Shown: positions 43,863-52,959, counted from the stretch's first letter. The stretch is DNA of 64,000 nucleotides from Cupriavidus metallidurans CH34 (GCF_000196015.1 NC_007974.2:1488001-1552000), one strand, 5' to 3'. Translations and numbers: made by a program. Notes: a model not told the origin generated them from the sequence alone.

Positions 43863-45116
43863 TCAGTTCTTTCCGATCTCCTGCAGCATCCGCGTCATCA
43901 GATACAGACGGGGCACGATCGAATCGAGCTCCACGTATTCGTCGCGAGCGTGGTAGCCGAAGCCAGACAGGCCGAAGCTCTCCAGCACAACCGCCTTGCC
44001 CGACCGCCCCGCATAGCCGGCGTCCGTGCCGCCACCCGTGCCAGGGATCAGCAGCAGCGAGCGGCCGTCGAGTTCCGCGTAGACCTGCTGCGCGCGCTTG
44101 GCCAGATCCTTCGCGCGGGCGTCAGCCACGTAGGCGGGGCGGCCCTCTTCCATCGTCACCGTGGTCTGCGTGTCGGGAATCAGGTGGCCCGCGTTGACCT
44201 TCTCCTGCAGCGCGGTCTGCAGCTTCTGCGCGGCGCCGTTGGCCGTGACACGCACATCGCCATACGCACTGGCCAACTCGGGGATCTGGTTGCCTACGTC
44301 GCCGCCCTTGGCCATGGTCCAGTTCAGTTGAGAGCCAGGCACCGACTTGGCCACGTCACGCGTCTGCTGCAACTGATAGGCCAGTTCGATCAGCGCATTG
44401 CGGCCCAGCTCCGGCGCCGCGCCGGCGTGCGACGAGCGGCCCTTGACCTGCATCGTCGCAGTCGCCGTGCCAGCAGCGCCCAGCAGCAGCGACTCCGACT
44501 TGGCGACAGACTTGGCCACGTTCGGCTCGCAGGACAACACCACGTCCTGCTGATCGGCCAGCGCCGCAATCGTTTCGCCCGATCCGCCCGAACCGACTTC
44601 CTCATCGGCGTTGAACAGCACGGTCAGTTGCGCGTAGTCCTTCCATCCCTGCGCCTTGAGGATTTCCAGCGAATGCAGGATCACGGCGATGCCGCCCTTG
44701 TCGTCGGCGATGCCGGGACCATAGAGACGGTTGCCGTCCTCGCGGATCGGCTGCGTCTTGAGGATACCGGCCGGATAGACCGTATCCATATGGGCAATCA
44801 ACATGATCTTGTGCTTGCCCGTACCGGTCAGCGTCGCCTTGACGATCGGGCTCTTGCCCGAGCTTGCCGGCACACGCTCCACCTTGGCACCCAACGCCTG
44901 GAGCCGCTTCGACGTGTAGTCCGCCATGCGGTCGAGCCCTTCGATATTGGCGCTGCCCGACTCTATCGACACCATGTCCTTGAGCGACTGCACCACGGCC
45001 GGCTGTGCGGACCGCGCGGCATCGAGCAACCCGGTATCGGCGCCGGCAGCCACGGCGGCATTGCAGACCACGGCAGCGGCAGCGGCGATGGCAAGGTGGC
45101 GAAGGGAAAGCAGCAT
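43863..45116 (-). CDS. M20 metallopeptidase, glutamate carboxypeptidase (CPG2) type
   Basis: This exported zinc peptidase of 417 residues has a signal peptide ending near AAVAAGA and the M20A catalytic set: AHMDTV (zinc His and catalytic Asp), GPGIADDKGG (bridging Asp), NADEEVGSGG (general base Glu and zinc Glu). The dimerisation domain carries KGRSSHAGAAPELGRNA, and the last zinc ligand lies in GFGYHARDEYV. The closest characterised type is carboxypeptidase G2, which releases C-terminal glutamate from folates and peptides. GGAGAC precedes ATG 45116. It is monocistronic. Confidence 0.9.
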   Translation of the reverse strand: MLLSLRHLAIAAAAAVVCNAAVAAGADTGLLDAARSAQPAVVQSLKDMVSIESGSANIEGLDRMADYTSKRLQALGAKVERVPASSGKSPIVKATLTGTGKHKIMLIAHMDTVYPAGILKTQPIREDGNRLYGPGIADDKGGIAVILHSLEILKAQGWKDYAQLTVLFNADEEVGSGGSGETIAALADQQDVVLSCEPNVAKSVAKSESLLLGAAGTATATMQVKGRSSHAGAAPELGRNALIELAYQLQQTRDVAKSVPGSQLNWTMAKGGDVGNQIPELASAYGDVRVTANGAAQKLQTALQEKVNAGHLIPDTQTTVTMEEGRPAYVADARAKDLAKRAQQVYAELDGRSLLLIPGTGGGTDAGYAGRSGKAVVLESFGLSGFGYHARDEYVELDSIVPRLYLMTRMLQEIGKN

Positions 45117-45254
45117 GACGTCTCCTGTTCTGATGGAAGCCTCAAATGTAGCCCTTGCGATATCTCGCGGGGAGGCTCAATATCGCCATTCCCAAAGCCG
45201 ATCCCGCCACACCCCGTTCGCTCGCCGTCTTTCCCCTTCTTTCGCCTATTTCAT

Positions 45255-45281
45255 CCTTCTCGTCCTTCTCGCCCTTCTCGC
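45255..45281. repeat. 9-bp tandem repeat, three units, in a pyrimidine-rich leader
   Basis: Three units of CCTTCTCG(T/C) lie at 45255-45281 within a pyrimidine-rich stretch just upstream of the AraC-type start. Slippage could change leader length without affecting the protein. Confidence 0.7.
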
Positions 45282-45289
45282 CCCCACGC

Positions 45290-46375
45290 ATGGCCGATCC
45301 CGCTACCACGTCCAATCACCCCCTGCACGTCAAGTTGCTATGGCTGCCCGATGCGATGCCCGGCACGCTGTTCGGCGCGCTCGACGTGCTGCGCACGGCG
45401 GCCGGCGTCGCCCAATTGCAGCGGCCTGGCGAATCGAACCTGCTGACGTGGGAAATCATCGGTGGCAATGGCCGGGCACTGCCCGCGCCGCTGCCTGGCC
45501 TGCAGCCGGTACCCGCCCGGCGTGGCCAGCGCCATGGCCGGACGCTGATGATCGTGCCCGGATTGATGGCCCATAGCGCGCCGCATCTGAGCGAGATGGT
45601 TACGAACGATACCGTCACGCAGCGTACGATCGCGCGTCATGTGGACGCAGGCGGCTGGCTGGCGGCCATCTACTCGGGCATGGTTTACCCGCTGGCGCTG
45701 GGCCTGCTCGACGGCGCGCGATGCGGGGCGCCGTGGATGTTCCAAAGCTCGCTGGCACAGCGATTCCCGGGTTGCGACCTGTCCTCGGACGAACCGATAG
45801 GCCTGCACGAACGCGTGTTCCATTGCGTCGCCCCGGCGCTGCTGACCGAATTCATGCTGCGCGTGCTGGGGCATCTGCACGACCCTGACCTCGCGCAGAC
45901 TGTCTCGCGCTTGCTGCTCTATCAACAGGAACGCCAGCAATGGGTGCCGGAACTGGTTTCGCAGCGCTGGCTCGGTAAAACAACGGACAGCCCGGTGTAT
46001 CGCGCCATTGGCTGGCTGCAGGCCCACGTCGACGAGCCATACCGGCTTGGCGCCGTGGCCGAGGCGGCAGCCGTCAGCGAACGGACACTGCTGCGCCATT
46101 TTCGGCAGGTCACCGGGCAGACGCCTCTCGACTACCTGCACCGGCTGCGCGTGGAGCGCGCGCGCATGTTGCTCGAAGTCACGCTGCATGGCACGCAGGC
46201 CATCGCCGAAGCGTGCGGCTACAGCGATGCCGCGGCGTTCCGGCGGCTGTTTCAGCGCGCCATGCAGATGTCGATGTCGGAGTACCGCACGCGCTTTGCG
46301 TTGCGCACGCGCCGCCGTTACTGGCGAGTAGAAGGCCAGGCAGCGCGACGTGGGCGCGCCGCGCCGCAGGCGTGA
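45290..46375 (+). CDS. GlxA-type AraC regulator (DJ-1/PfpI domain plus AraC helix-turn-helix)
   Basis: The regulator has 361 residues. An N-terminal DJ-1/PfpI-like domain (about 15-205, HVKLLWLPDAMPGTLFGALDVL at its start) is joined to a C-terminal AraC domain (about 240-340). The latter has both helix-turn-helices: LGAVAEAAAVSERTLLRHFRQVTG and AIAEACGYSDAAAFRRLFQRAM. Such proteins sense nitrogen metabolites or small ligands. The nucleophilic elbow Cys of active DJ-1 enzymes is not seen (the region reads AIYSGMVYPLALG). The ATG at 45290 is preferred over the pyrimidine-repeat-containing extension. Its targets are unknown, and it lies divergent to the M20 peptidase gene. Confidence 0.9.
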   Translation: MADPATTSNHPLHVKLLWLPDAMPGTLFGALDVLRTAAGVAQLQRPGESNLLTWEIIGGNGRALPAPLPGLQPVPARRGQRHGRTLMIVPGLMAHSAPHLSEMVTNDTVTQRTIARHVDAGGWLAAIYSGMVYPLALGLLDGARCGAPWMFQSSLAQRFPGCDLSSDEPIGLHERVFHCVAPALLTEFMLRVLGHLHDPDLAQTVSRLLLYQQERQQWVPELVSQRWLGKTTDSPVYRAIGWLQAHVDEPYRLGAVAEAAAVSERTLLRHFRQVTGQTPLDYLHRLRVERARMLLEVTLHGTQAIAEACGYSDAAAFRRLFQRAMQMSMSEYRTRFALRTRRRYWRVEGQAARRGRAAPQA

Positions 46376-46403
46376 AGTGTCCTGCGATGAGTCGCCGGAA
46401 CCT

Positions 46404-47135
46404 TTAACTGCTCAGGGCGATGTGATTGATGACGTTTTCCACGCCGTGCACATACCAGGCGTCCCGTTCAACCTGCCTGCGCGCGCCATCGCTGGACGCG
46501 TAGCCATCGAGCGTCACCACACGGCGATCCGTACGCACACTGATGCGAGCTGCGTCGACGAACGGGTCGGTTTCCAGCACCAGCCGCAATGCCTCGGAGA
46601 TCTCCTCGTCGCTATCGGCTTCGGCCGGCGCAATCACAATGTCATTGATCACGCAGCGGCAGCCGCGTGACCACCAGGCCAGCACGCCGGCCAGCCGCAT
46701 GTGCGACAGGCTGATCACCTGCCCATTGAGCGTGACCGCGCCGTCATGCACGGAGACCTCCAGCCAGCCGCTGCGCTCGCCCACCGCTTCGCGCACGGGC
46801 TCGAGCTGGCCCTTGACCCGCGCGCAGATCTTGCAGTTCCGGAAATCAATCGCGCTCCGCAGTCGCTCGCAGACCGCCGCGCGTACCTCGCCGTCGCCAA
46901 TCGGTGTGCCGCCGTTGGCAATGCGCAGGTGATCGATCACCATCGTGACGCCATCCACACGCCGCAACTGGGCCGCGGCACGGGTCTTGTCGACAATATC
47001 GGCAACTTCGCCTTCGAGAATCAGCGCGCCGTCGGACAGGCGCAGGTTGATGGTGGGATGGAGATGGTGGCCTTGATATGGCACATGTGCCAACGCGGCT
47101 CGTGCCAGCGTCAGCACCGCTTCGCTACTCTGCAT
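46404..47135 (-). CDS. protein with three BON domains
   Basis: The 243-residue protein consists of three tandem BON (OsmY-like) domains, about residues 5-70, 80-165 and 175-243, each with the pattern of a hydrophobic strand, a turn DGAVTLNG or its variant, and a helix. Examples are LSDGALILEGEVADIVDK and VHDGAVTLNGQVISLSHM. There is no clear signal peptide, so it may be cytoplasmic, unlike OsmY. The ATG at 47135 has GGGGAGA upstream. BON proteins bind phospholipids or stabilise envelope complexes under stress. Confidence 0.85.
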   Translation of the reverse strand: MQSSEAVLTLARAALAHVPYQGHHLHPTINLRLSDGALILEGEVADIVDKTRAAAQLRRVDGVTMVIDHLRIANGGTPIGDGEVRAAVCERLRSAIDFRNCKICARVKGQLEPVREAVGERSGWLEVSVHDGAVTLNGQVISLSHMRLAGVLAWWSRGCRCVINDIVIAPAEADSDEEISEALRLVLETDPFVDAARISVRTDRRVVTLDGYASSDGARRQVERDAWYVHGVENVINHIALSS

Positions 47136-47306
47136 GATGTCAATCTCCCCATTTGGTGTGGAGATGGTGGGATGCGTGCCCCTGCCTGCAAGCACGTGTA
47201 GCGCGTCGGCCGGGGACATCCGACGGAAGTCCCCGCGTCCGCCTAGGCATTATAGGAAGTGCCCCGCCGCATCACCGCGCATCACCACGCGTATGGCGCG
47301 CACATA

Positions 47307-47335
47307 TTGACCAGTGTCACCTTAGCGTGGACGAT
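47307..47335 (+). promoter_or_regulatory. candidate sigma-70 promoter of the SRAP gene
   Basis: A TTGACC -35 box (47307-47312) and a weak GACGAT -10 box (47330-47335) are separated by 17 bp and lie 31 bp before the SRAP start. No LexA box was found near it. Confidence 0.3.
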
Positions 47336-47366
47336 ACGCGGCAGACCGGCTCTCAGGAGCACCCGC

Positions 47367-48080
47367 ATGTGCACGAACTACGCCCCCGTCCAACAGCGAA
47401 TCCTGCGTGAAATCTTCGGTGTGGAGCCGCCTCCGGGGATCTACCCGGAGGAAACCTGGCCCGACTACGCCGCGCCAATCGTCCACGCCGCCCCGGACGG
47501 ACCACGACAGTGCGCATTGGCCACCTTCGGCATGATGCCGCGCAAGCGTACCCCACCCGGTGGCCGCCGCTACGATACGACCAACGCACGCAGCGAGACC
47601 GTCGGCGAGAAGCCCACCTTCGCGCCTGCCTGGCGGCACGGTCAGCTTTGCCTGGTACCCGCGAGCGCGTTCTACGAATATGCGTACCCCGAGGACGGCA
47701 CGCCCGAGCACCCGGGCAAGGCGGAGCGCTGGAAGATCTGGCTACCCGACGCCCCAGCCTTTGGCATCGCCGGGCTCTGGCGGACGTGGCCCGACCAGAC
47801 CCTGTCCTTCACGATGCTCACGGTCAATGCGGAGACCCATCCAGTGTTGCGCCGGATGCACCGGCCGGGCGCCGAAAAACGCTCGATCGTGATCGTCCCG
47901 GCGGCCGACTGGGACGACTGGCTGCATTGCCGCAACCCGGAACTGGCCCGCAGCTTCCTGCGTCTTTACCCTGCGGAAGGCATGGCAGCCGCGCCAGATC
48001 CCGTTGTGCGAGTGGCAACAGACAAGACTGCCCGCGCGTCGAACGACCTGGGTGCCCCTGGCGAGGGTTCCGTTCCCTGA
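47367..48080 (+). CDS. SRAP-domain protein (HMCES/YedK family)
   Basis: The protein covalently traps abasic sites in single-stranded DNA. The catalytic Cys 2 follows the initiator Met (MCTNYAP), and the other active-site elements are present: Asn in TNARSET, Glu in SAFYEY and His in RRMHRPG. The last differs from the usual HDRMP motif, which is shortened to HRPG. The 237-residue length is typical. The ATG at 47367 with AGGAG upstream is required because the Cys must be residue 2. It is transcribed away from the BON gene. Confidence 0.92.
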   Translation: MCTNYAPVQQRILREIFGVEPPPGIYPEETWPDYAAPIVHAAPDGPRQCALATFGMMPRKRTPPGGRRYDTTNARSETVGEKPTFAPAWRHGQLCLVPASAFYEYAYPEDGTPEHPGKAERWKIWLPDAPAFGIAGLWRTWPDQTLSFTMLTVNAETHPVLRRMHRPGAEKRSIVIVPAADWDDWLHCRNPELARSFLRLYPAEGMAAAPDPVVRVATDKTARASNDLGAPGEGSVP

Positions 48081-48207
48081 TGCCATCTGACGCCATCGCC
48101 CAAACGGGTGATGCGAGCGCCCTACTGAGTGAGGGTGTCGGATATAGCGGTACCTGACCATACTGGCCCGCACCAGCCATCAGAGCTGTCCAACAGGTCA
48201 GAACAAT

Positions 48208-48405
48208 ATGAATTCGGTCACTTTTGTCGGTTACGGTCTTGCGTTCCTCATCGCGGTGATCATCGCCGCGCGCTGGATCTATATCCATCATCCTGCCCTG
48301 CGGGACAGCAACCTCGATCCGCCCAGGAAATCGGCGGGAAACAAGCCGGCAGCCACCGGCCCGGAAGTACTCGACACCGCCACCCGTCCACTGCCGCGCG
48401 ACTGA
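48208..48405 (+). CDS. small single-pass membrane protein (65 aa), function unknown
   Basis: The 65-residue peptide has one strong hydrophobic helix (about 5-24, FVGYGLAFLIAVIIAARWI) and a polar, proline-rich cytoplasmic or periplasmic tail. AGGTCAG lies a little far upstream of ATG 48208. It sits between the SRAP and ChaA-type genes, all on the plus strand. No family was recognised, and coding status rests on the clean N-terminal helix and context. Confidence 0.5.
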   Translation: MNSVTFVGYGLAFLIAVIIAARWIYIHHPALRDSNLDPPRKSAGNKPAATGPEVLDTATRPLPRD

Positions 48406-48522
48406 TACTCGCCCCGGCCGGGAACTGTGGCCGCCCTTCGTTGCCAGAATATCTCTTGCGCGCGCGCCATCTGGCGTGCACGCTGTGCCTCTGCACGCCA
48501 CAAAAAGAAAGGAACACAAGGG

Positions 48523-49605
48523 ATGGCAACTTCCAACAAGCTGCCGGCTTGGACCGTCTGGTCCCCGCTGGCTGCCTGGGCAGCGTTCGGCCTGGGCCTT
48601 CTATTGACGGGACAGTCGTGGATGATCGCGGTGATGGCCGCTGCCCTGGCGGGCGCGGTATTTTCCGCGGTGCACCATGCCGAGGTCGTCGCCCATAAGG
48701 TCGGCGAGCCGTTCGGCACCTTGGTGCTTGCGATTGCCGTGACGGTAATCGAAGTGGCGCTGATTGTGTCGGTGATGCTGTCTTCCGGGCCTGAGAAGGC
48801 CGGTCTCGCCCGCGACACGGTGTTCGCGGCGGTCATGATCATCTGCAACGGGATCGTCGGGGTCTGCCTGTTCGTCGGCGGCCTGCATCACCGCGAACAG
48901 GCGTTTCAGGCGCCCGGCGCCAATGCCGCGATGGCCATCCTGGTTGCCCTGCTCGGCCTGACCATGGTGCTCCCCAACTTCACCAGCTCGACGCCGGGAC
49001 CCATGCTGTCCCCGTCGCAACTCGCCTTCGCGGGCGCCATGTCACTGGTGCTCTACGGCAGCTTCGTGTTCGTGCAGACGGTGCGGCATCGCGACTACTT
49101 CCTGGTGGAAGGCAGCAGCGACGAGAACGAGCATGCGCCGCCGCCGCCGGTGCGCGTCGCGGTAGTCAGTGGCGTGCTGCTGGTGGTCTGCCTGGTGGCC
49201 GTGGTGGCGCTGGCCAAGCTGCTGTCGCCATCGGTGGAAGCGGCAGTACTGGGTGCCGGGCTGCCTCCTGCCGTGGTGGGTGTGGTGATTGCGGCGCTGG
49301 TGCTGCTGCCTGAAGGGCTGGCCGCGTTGCGCGCGGCACGTTCGGACCGGATTCAGACCAGCCTCAACCTTGCGCTCGGCTCCGCGCTGGCCAGTATCGG
49401 CCTGACGATTCCGACCGTGGCGGCCGTGTTCATCATGCTCAGCCGGCCGCTTGAACTCGGGCTTGGCCCCAAGGAAATGGTCCTGCTGTTCCTGACCATG
49501 ATCGTCGCCTCGCTGACGCTGGGCATGGGACGGACCACGATCCTTCAGGGCGTGGTGCACATGGTGATTTTCGCCGCGTATCTGTTCCTGACGATCGTTC
49601 CGTAA
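48523..49605 (+). CDS. ChaA/CaxA-type Ca2+(Na+)/H+ antiporter
   Basis: This inner-membrane cation/proton exchanger of the CaCA superfamily has 360 residues and about eleven helices. The two alpha-repeats with their acidic centres are clear: VGEPFGTLVLAIAVTVIEVALI in the first and LLPEGLAALRAA with NLALGSALASIGLTIP in the second. A short acidic loop (SSDENEHAPPPP) separates the halves. AGGA and AGGG precede ATG 48523. E. coli ChaA exports Na+ and Ca2+ at alkaline pH. The gene is followed by a hairpin shared with the convergent pcaD operon. Confidence 0.9.
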   Translation: MATSNKLPAWTVWSPLAAWAAFGLGLLLTGQSWMIAVMAAALAGAVFSAVHHAEVVAHKVGEPFGTLVLAIAVTVIEVALIVSVMLSSGPEKAGLARDTVFAAVMIICNGIVGVCLFVGGLHHREQAFQAPGANAAMAILVALLGLTMVLPNFTSSTPGPMLSPSQLAFAGAMSLVLYGSFVFVQTVRHRDYFLVEGSSDENEHAPPPPVRVAVVSGVLLVVCLVAVVALAKLLSPSVEAAVLGAGLPPAVVGVVIAALVLLPEGLAALRAARSDRIQTSLNLALGSALASIGLTIPTVAAVFIMLSRPLELGLGPKEMVLLFLTMIVASLTLGMGRTTILQGVVHMVIFAAYLFLTIVP

Positions 49606-49628
49606 GGGTACGGTCTTTCGGTACTGTC

Positions 49629-49664
49629 TTTCGCCCCTCTCCCATAAATGGAGGCGGGGCGAAA
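49629..49664. terminator. terminator-like hairpin between the antiporter and pcaD genes
   Basis: Perfect 9-bp arms TTTCGCCCC (49629-49637) and GGGGCGAAA (49656-49664) enclose an 18-nt loop with an inner CTCCC/GGAGG-like pairing. It sits between convergent stops at 49605 and 49674. T or A runs are short, so Rho-independent activity is only likely. Confidence 0.5.
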
Positions 49665-49673
49665 AGCGACGGT

Positions 49674-50450
49674 TTACTTCTGCCGCAGGAATCCGATCAC
49701 GGCATTCCCAAACGCCTCCGGCAACTCCCAATTGGACAGGTGAGCGGCAGCCAGCTCCAGATACTCCGCGCCCGGAATCGCCCGGACGACCTCCTGGCCC
49801 TGGGCCGCGGTAGTGGCCAGGTCCTGCTCGCCGGCAATCACCAGCACCGGCGCCTGAATACCCGGCAACAATCCACGCAGATCGGCGTCGCGCACGGCCG
49901 CGCAGTTGGCGGCATAGCCTTCCGCGCTGGTACCCGTCAGCATTCGGCGCACAGGTTCGTACTCGTCACGACGCGTGAGCACGTAGTGATCGGTGAACCA
50001 GCGAGCCAGCACACCGTTGACGATAGCCGCCATGCCATCGCGCCGCACGGTTTCGATCCGGGTATTCCACACCGACTCGGGGCCGATCAGCGCGGCGGTG
50101 TTCGCCAGCACAAAACGTCCGAAACGCCCCGCGTGATAGCGCGCCAGATACATTCCCGTCATGCCACCCATCGACAGACCACAGAAGTGCGCCCGCTCGA
50201 TACCGGCATGATCCATGATCGCGATCACGTCTTCGGCCAGTTCGCGCATCCCGAACGACGACGACGGCAGGGCCGAGCGCCCGTGGCCGCGCGTGTCATA
50301 GCGCAGCACCCGGTAATGCGCGGTCAGCCCGGCCATCTGCGGCCCCCACATGTCGAGCGTGGTGCCCAGCGAATTGGACATCACCAGCACCGGCTTGTCG
50401 GCGGCGCCCTCGATCACGTAATGGAGCTTGCGCGTCGGTTCAGTCGGCAT
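49674..50450 (-). CDS. pcaD: 3-oxoadipate enol-lactonase
   Basis: The enzyme hydrolyses 3-oxoadipate enol-lactone to 3-oxoadipate in the catechol branch. This alpha/beta-hydrolase of 258 residues has nucleophile Ser in GLSMGGMTG, acid Asp in AGEQDLATT and catalytic His in AAAHLSNWE. RYDTRGHGRS matches PcaD closely. The start overlaps the Bug-receptor stop by 11 bp, with AAGGG in the receptor's last codons. It is the last gene of catB-catC-bug-pcaD. 3-oxoadipate then needs PcaIJ and PcaF, which are not in the window. Confidence 0.93.
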   Translation of the reverse strand: MPTEPTRKLHYVIEGAADKPVLVMSNSLGTTLDMWGPQMAGLTAHYRVLRYDTRGHGRSALPSSSFGMRELAEDVIAIMDHAGIERAHFCGLSMGGMTGMYLARYHAGRFGRFVLANTAALIGPESVWNTRIETVRRDGMAAIVNGVLARWFTDHYVLTRRDEYEPVRRMLTGTSAEGYAANCAAVRDADLRGLLPGIQAPVLVIAGEQDLATTAAQGQEVVRAIPGAEYLELAAAHLSNWELPEAFGNAVIGFLRQK

Positions 50451-51426
50451 GAATGCCCTTCTCGCGGATGAGCGTGCCCCACTTGGTGGTCTCCTTGGCC
50501 AGGTGGTCCTTCAGCGCGGCTGGCGTGCTGCCGATCGGCTCGGCGCCGATGCCTGCCAGGCGCTGCTGCACGGACGGCTTCTTCAGGGCATCGAGCATGG
50601 CCTTGTTAAGCGTGTCGATGACGGGCTGCGGCGTCTTGGCCGGTACGAATGCCGCGAACCACGGCGACAATTCATAGCCCGGCAGCCCCGCTTCGGCCAC
50701 TGTCGGCACATTGGGCAATGCCGACGAACGCTTGCTGGTGGTGACGGCGATCGCGGTCAGCTTGCCGCTGTCGATATGCGGCTTGGCCGAGGTGATGCTG
50801 TCGAACATGTAGTCCACCTGGCCACCGAGCAGATCGGTCATCGCCGGGCCCGATCCCTTGTACGGGATATGGAGCATGTCCACATGGGCCATCGACGTGA
50901 ACAGTTCGCCTGCCAGGTGGATCGACGTACCGTTGCCGGCCGACGCATACGTGTACTTGCCCGGCTTGGCCTTGGCGCTCGCGATGACTTCGGCCACGGT
51001 CTTGACCGGCGTCTTGGCCTTGTTGGCCACCAGCACGTTGGGCACGACGGCCAGCAGCGACACCGGCGCGAAATCCTTGACCGGGTCGTAGCTGAGCTTG
51101 CCATACAGCGCCGGATTCACGGCCATGCCGTTGGCGACAATGATCAGCGTGTAGCCGTCTGCCGGCGAGCGGGCCACCATTTCGGCGCCGATGTTTCCAC
51201 CCGCGCCGGGGCGGTTTTCGACCACGATCGCCTGACCAAGCGTCTTCGACATGTCTTCGCCCAGCGTGCGGGCGATGTTGTCCATCGCGCCGCCGGCCGG
51301 GAACGGCACGATCCAGCGGATCGGGTGGTCGGGATAGGCCGCGTGTGCGGGGGCGGCGGCCGCGAACAGCATCGTGGCGGCGAGAGCGGCCGACAGAACG
51401 TTCGACCGTTGCAGCAAGGACTTCAT
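50440..51426 (-). CDS. Bug/TctC-family receptor inside the cat operon
   Basis: This periplasmic receptor of 328 residues has a signal peptide ending in PAHA. The Bug signatures YPDHPIRWIVPFPAGGAMDN, VVENRPGAGGNIGAEMVA and MLHIPYKGSGPAMTDLLGG are present. The start at 51426 has GGAGA close by; an ATG three codons upstream overlaps it. It is placed between catC (30 bp gap) and pcaD (11 bp overlap), so it is made together with the muconate pathway enzymes. It may bind an aromatic acid, muconate or a related dicarboxylate. No membrane permease genes accompany it. Confidence 0.9.
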   Translation of the reverse strand: MKSLLQRSNVLSAALAATMLFAAAAPAHAAYPDHPIRWIVPFPAGGAMDNIARTLGEDMSKTLGQAIVVENRPGAGGNIGAEMVARSPADGYTLIIVANGMAVNPALYGKLSYDPVKDFAPVSLLAVVPNVLVANKAKTPVKTVAEVIASAKAKPGKYTYASAGNGTSIHLAGELFTSMAHVDMLHIPYKGSGPAMTDLLGGQVDYMFDSITSAKPHIDSGKLTAIAVTTSKRSSALPNVPTVAEAGLPGYELSPWFAAFVPAKTPQPVIDTLNKAMLDALKKPSVQQRLAGIGAEPIGSTPAALKDHLAKETTKWGTLIREKGIHAD

Positions 51427-51456
51427 TGTCTCCATTCCTTCTTGTGAGCGCGCCGA

Positions 51457-51735
51457 TCAGCGGATCGACGACGGGTGCTTGGCCAGTGGCGTGACGTGGA
51501 TCTTCATGTACGGGAACAGCGGCAGCGCCGACAGCAGCGTGTGCAGTTCATCGTTCGACTCCACGTCGAACAGGCTGTAGTTGGCATACTCGCCCACCAC
51601 GCGGTACAGCGCCTGCCATTTGCCCTGGCGCTGCAGGTCTTGTGAGTAGGCCTTCTCGCGTGCCTTGATCTCATCGGCCTCGGCAGCCGGCAAATCATGC
51701 GGAATCTGAACGTCCATCCTGACGAGAAACAGCAT
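51457..51735 (-). CDS. catC: muconolactone delta-isomerase
   Basis: The enzyme converts muconolactone to 3-oxoadipate enol-lactone. It is a 92-residue decameric protein with the family start MLFLVRMDVQIPHDL, then the Glu-containing EADEIKAREKAYSQDLQRQGKW and SLFDVESNDELHTLLSALPLFPYM. AGGAG precedes the ATG. It follows catB by 53 bp in the same transcript. Confidence 0.96.
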   Translation of the reverse strand: MLFLVRMDVQIPHDLPAAEADEIKAREKAYSQDLQRQGKWQALYRVVGEYANYSLFDVESNDELHTLLSALPLFPYMKIHVTPLAKHPSSIR

Positions 51736-51788
51736 TGGGGTCTCCTTGTGCTTGAAGGATGCGATTAGGTGGTAGGTCGATCAGGCAA

Positions 51789-52925
51789 TCAAGCGGACTT
51801 GCGACGATAGTGCGCAAGCTTGTCTTCGTCGATTGCCAGACCCAGCCCCGGACCCTGCGGCAGATGCAGCGAGAAGTCCTTGAATACGGGGCGCTCGACA
51901 ACGATATCGTCCTTCACCAGCAGCGGGCCAAACAATTCCGTGCCCCACGCCAGTTGCGGCAGCGTGCAGAAGCCATGCGCCGCGGCGATCGTGCCGACGC
52001 TGCCTTCGAGCATCGTGCCACCGTAGAGCGCGATACCTGCTGCATCGCCCACGGCCGCAGTCCGCAACATGCCGAAGATGCCACCGGATTTGGCGATCTT
52101 CAGCGCGAACACATCGGCGGCGCCCAGGCGTGCCAGTTCCATTGCATCCTCGGGGCCCGTCACGGCTTCATCGGCCATGATCGGCACCACGAAACGGGCG
52201 GCCAGACGCGCCAGCGCCGTGCGTTGCTCGCGCGGCGTCGGTTGTTCGATCAGGTCGATGCCGGCCGCTTCGAGCATGGCGATGCCGGTGGCGGCATCGG
52301 CTTCGTTCCAGGCCTGGTTCACGTCTACCGTCACGCGGGCGCGATCGCCCAGGGCGCGCTTGATCGCCGAGACATGCGCCACATCTTCACGCACGCTGCG
52401 GCGACCGATCTTGAGCTTGAACGTGTTGTGGCGGCGTTCCTCCAGAAAGCGCTCGGCTTCCTCGATATCGCGTGCGGTATCACCGCTGGCCAGTGTCCAG
52501 AGCACCGGCAGCGTGTCGCGCACCGCGCCACCCAGCAGCGTGGCCAGCGGCACGTCCAGACGCTTGCCCTGCGCGTCGAGCATGGCCGATTCCAGCGCCG
52601 ACTTGGCGAACCGGTTACCGCGCGCGACCTTGTTCAGGCGCGCCATCGCGGCGTGGACATTGGTGGCGTCCTGGCCGACCAGTGCCGGCGCCAGGTAGGT
52701 ATCGATCGTCAGCTTGATGCCCTCGGGACTTTCGTCGCCGTACGACAGGCCGCCAATTGTAGTGGCCTCACCGATGCCCTCGATCCCGTCGCTGCAGCGC
52801 AGCCGCACGATCACCAGCGTCTGCTGCTGCATCGTGGCCATGGCCAACTGATGCGCCCGGATCGTGGGCAGGTCGACCAGAATGGCCTCGATGGAAGAAA
52901 TCGTCGCTGTCATACCCGCTGTCAT
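51789..52925 (-). CDS. catB: muconate cycloisomerase
   Basis: The enzyme cyclises cis,cis-muconate to muconolactone and belongs to the enolase superfamily. Visible catalytic residues (numbered from the ATG at 52925) are the KLK pair with base Lys 172, metal ligands Asp 201 (DVNQAW), Glu 227 (IEQP) and Asp 252 (ADEA), and Lys 276 (ALKIAKSGG). The 378-residue length is normal. The GTG at 52955 can be excluded because it overlaps the predicted transcription start (-10 box at 52960-52965). ATG 52913 remains an alternative. It is first gene of catB-catC-bug-pcaD and divergent from catR. Confidence 0.95.
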   Translation of the reverse strand: MTAGMTATISSIEAILVDLPTIRAHQLAMATMQQQTLVIVRLRCSDGIEGIGEATTIGGLSYGDESPEGIKLTIDTYLAPALVGQDATNVHAAMARLNKVARGNRFAKSALESAMLDAQGKRLDVPLATLLGGAVRDTLPVLWTLASGDTARDIEEAERFLEERRHNTFKLKIGRRSVREDVAHVSAIKRALGDRARVTVDVNQAWNEADAATGIAMLEAAGIDLIEQPTPREQRTALARLAARFVVPIMADEAVTGPEDAMELARLGAADVFALKIAKSGGIFGMLRTAAVGDAAGIALYGGTMLEGSVGTIAAAHGFCTLPQLAWGTELFGPLLVKDDIVVERPVFKDFSLHLPQGPGLGLAIDEDKLAHYRRKSA

Positions 52926-52959
52926 ACCTTTTCCATGCAAATTAGTCTCGTGCACGGAG

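Noticed and set aside
47220..47366. LexA box upstream of the SRAP gene
   Set aside because: SRAP genes are often SOS-linked, but no CTGT-N8-ACAG sequence was found in the intergenic region.
52953..52955. GTG as start codon of catB
   Set aside because: It falls at the predicted transcription start (-10 box 52960-52965), so it would not be translated. ATG at 52925 or 52913 is more likely.
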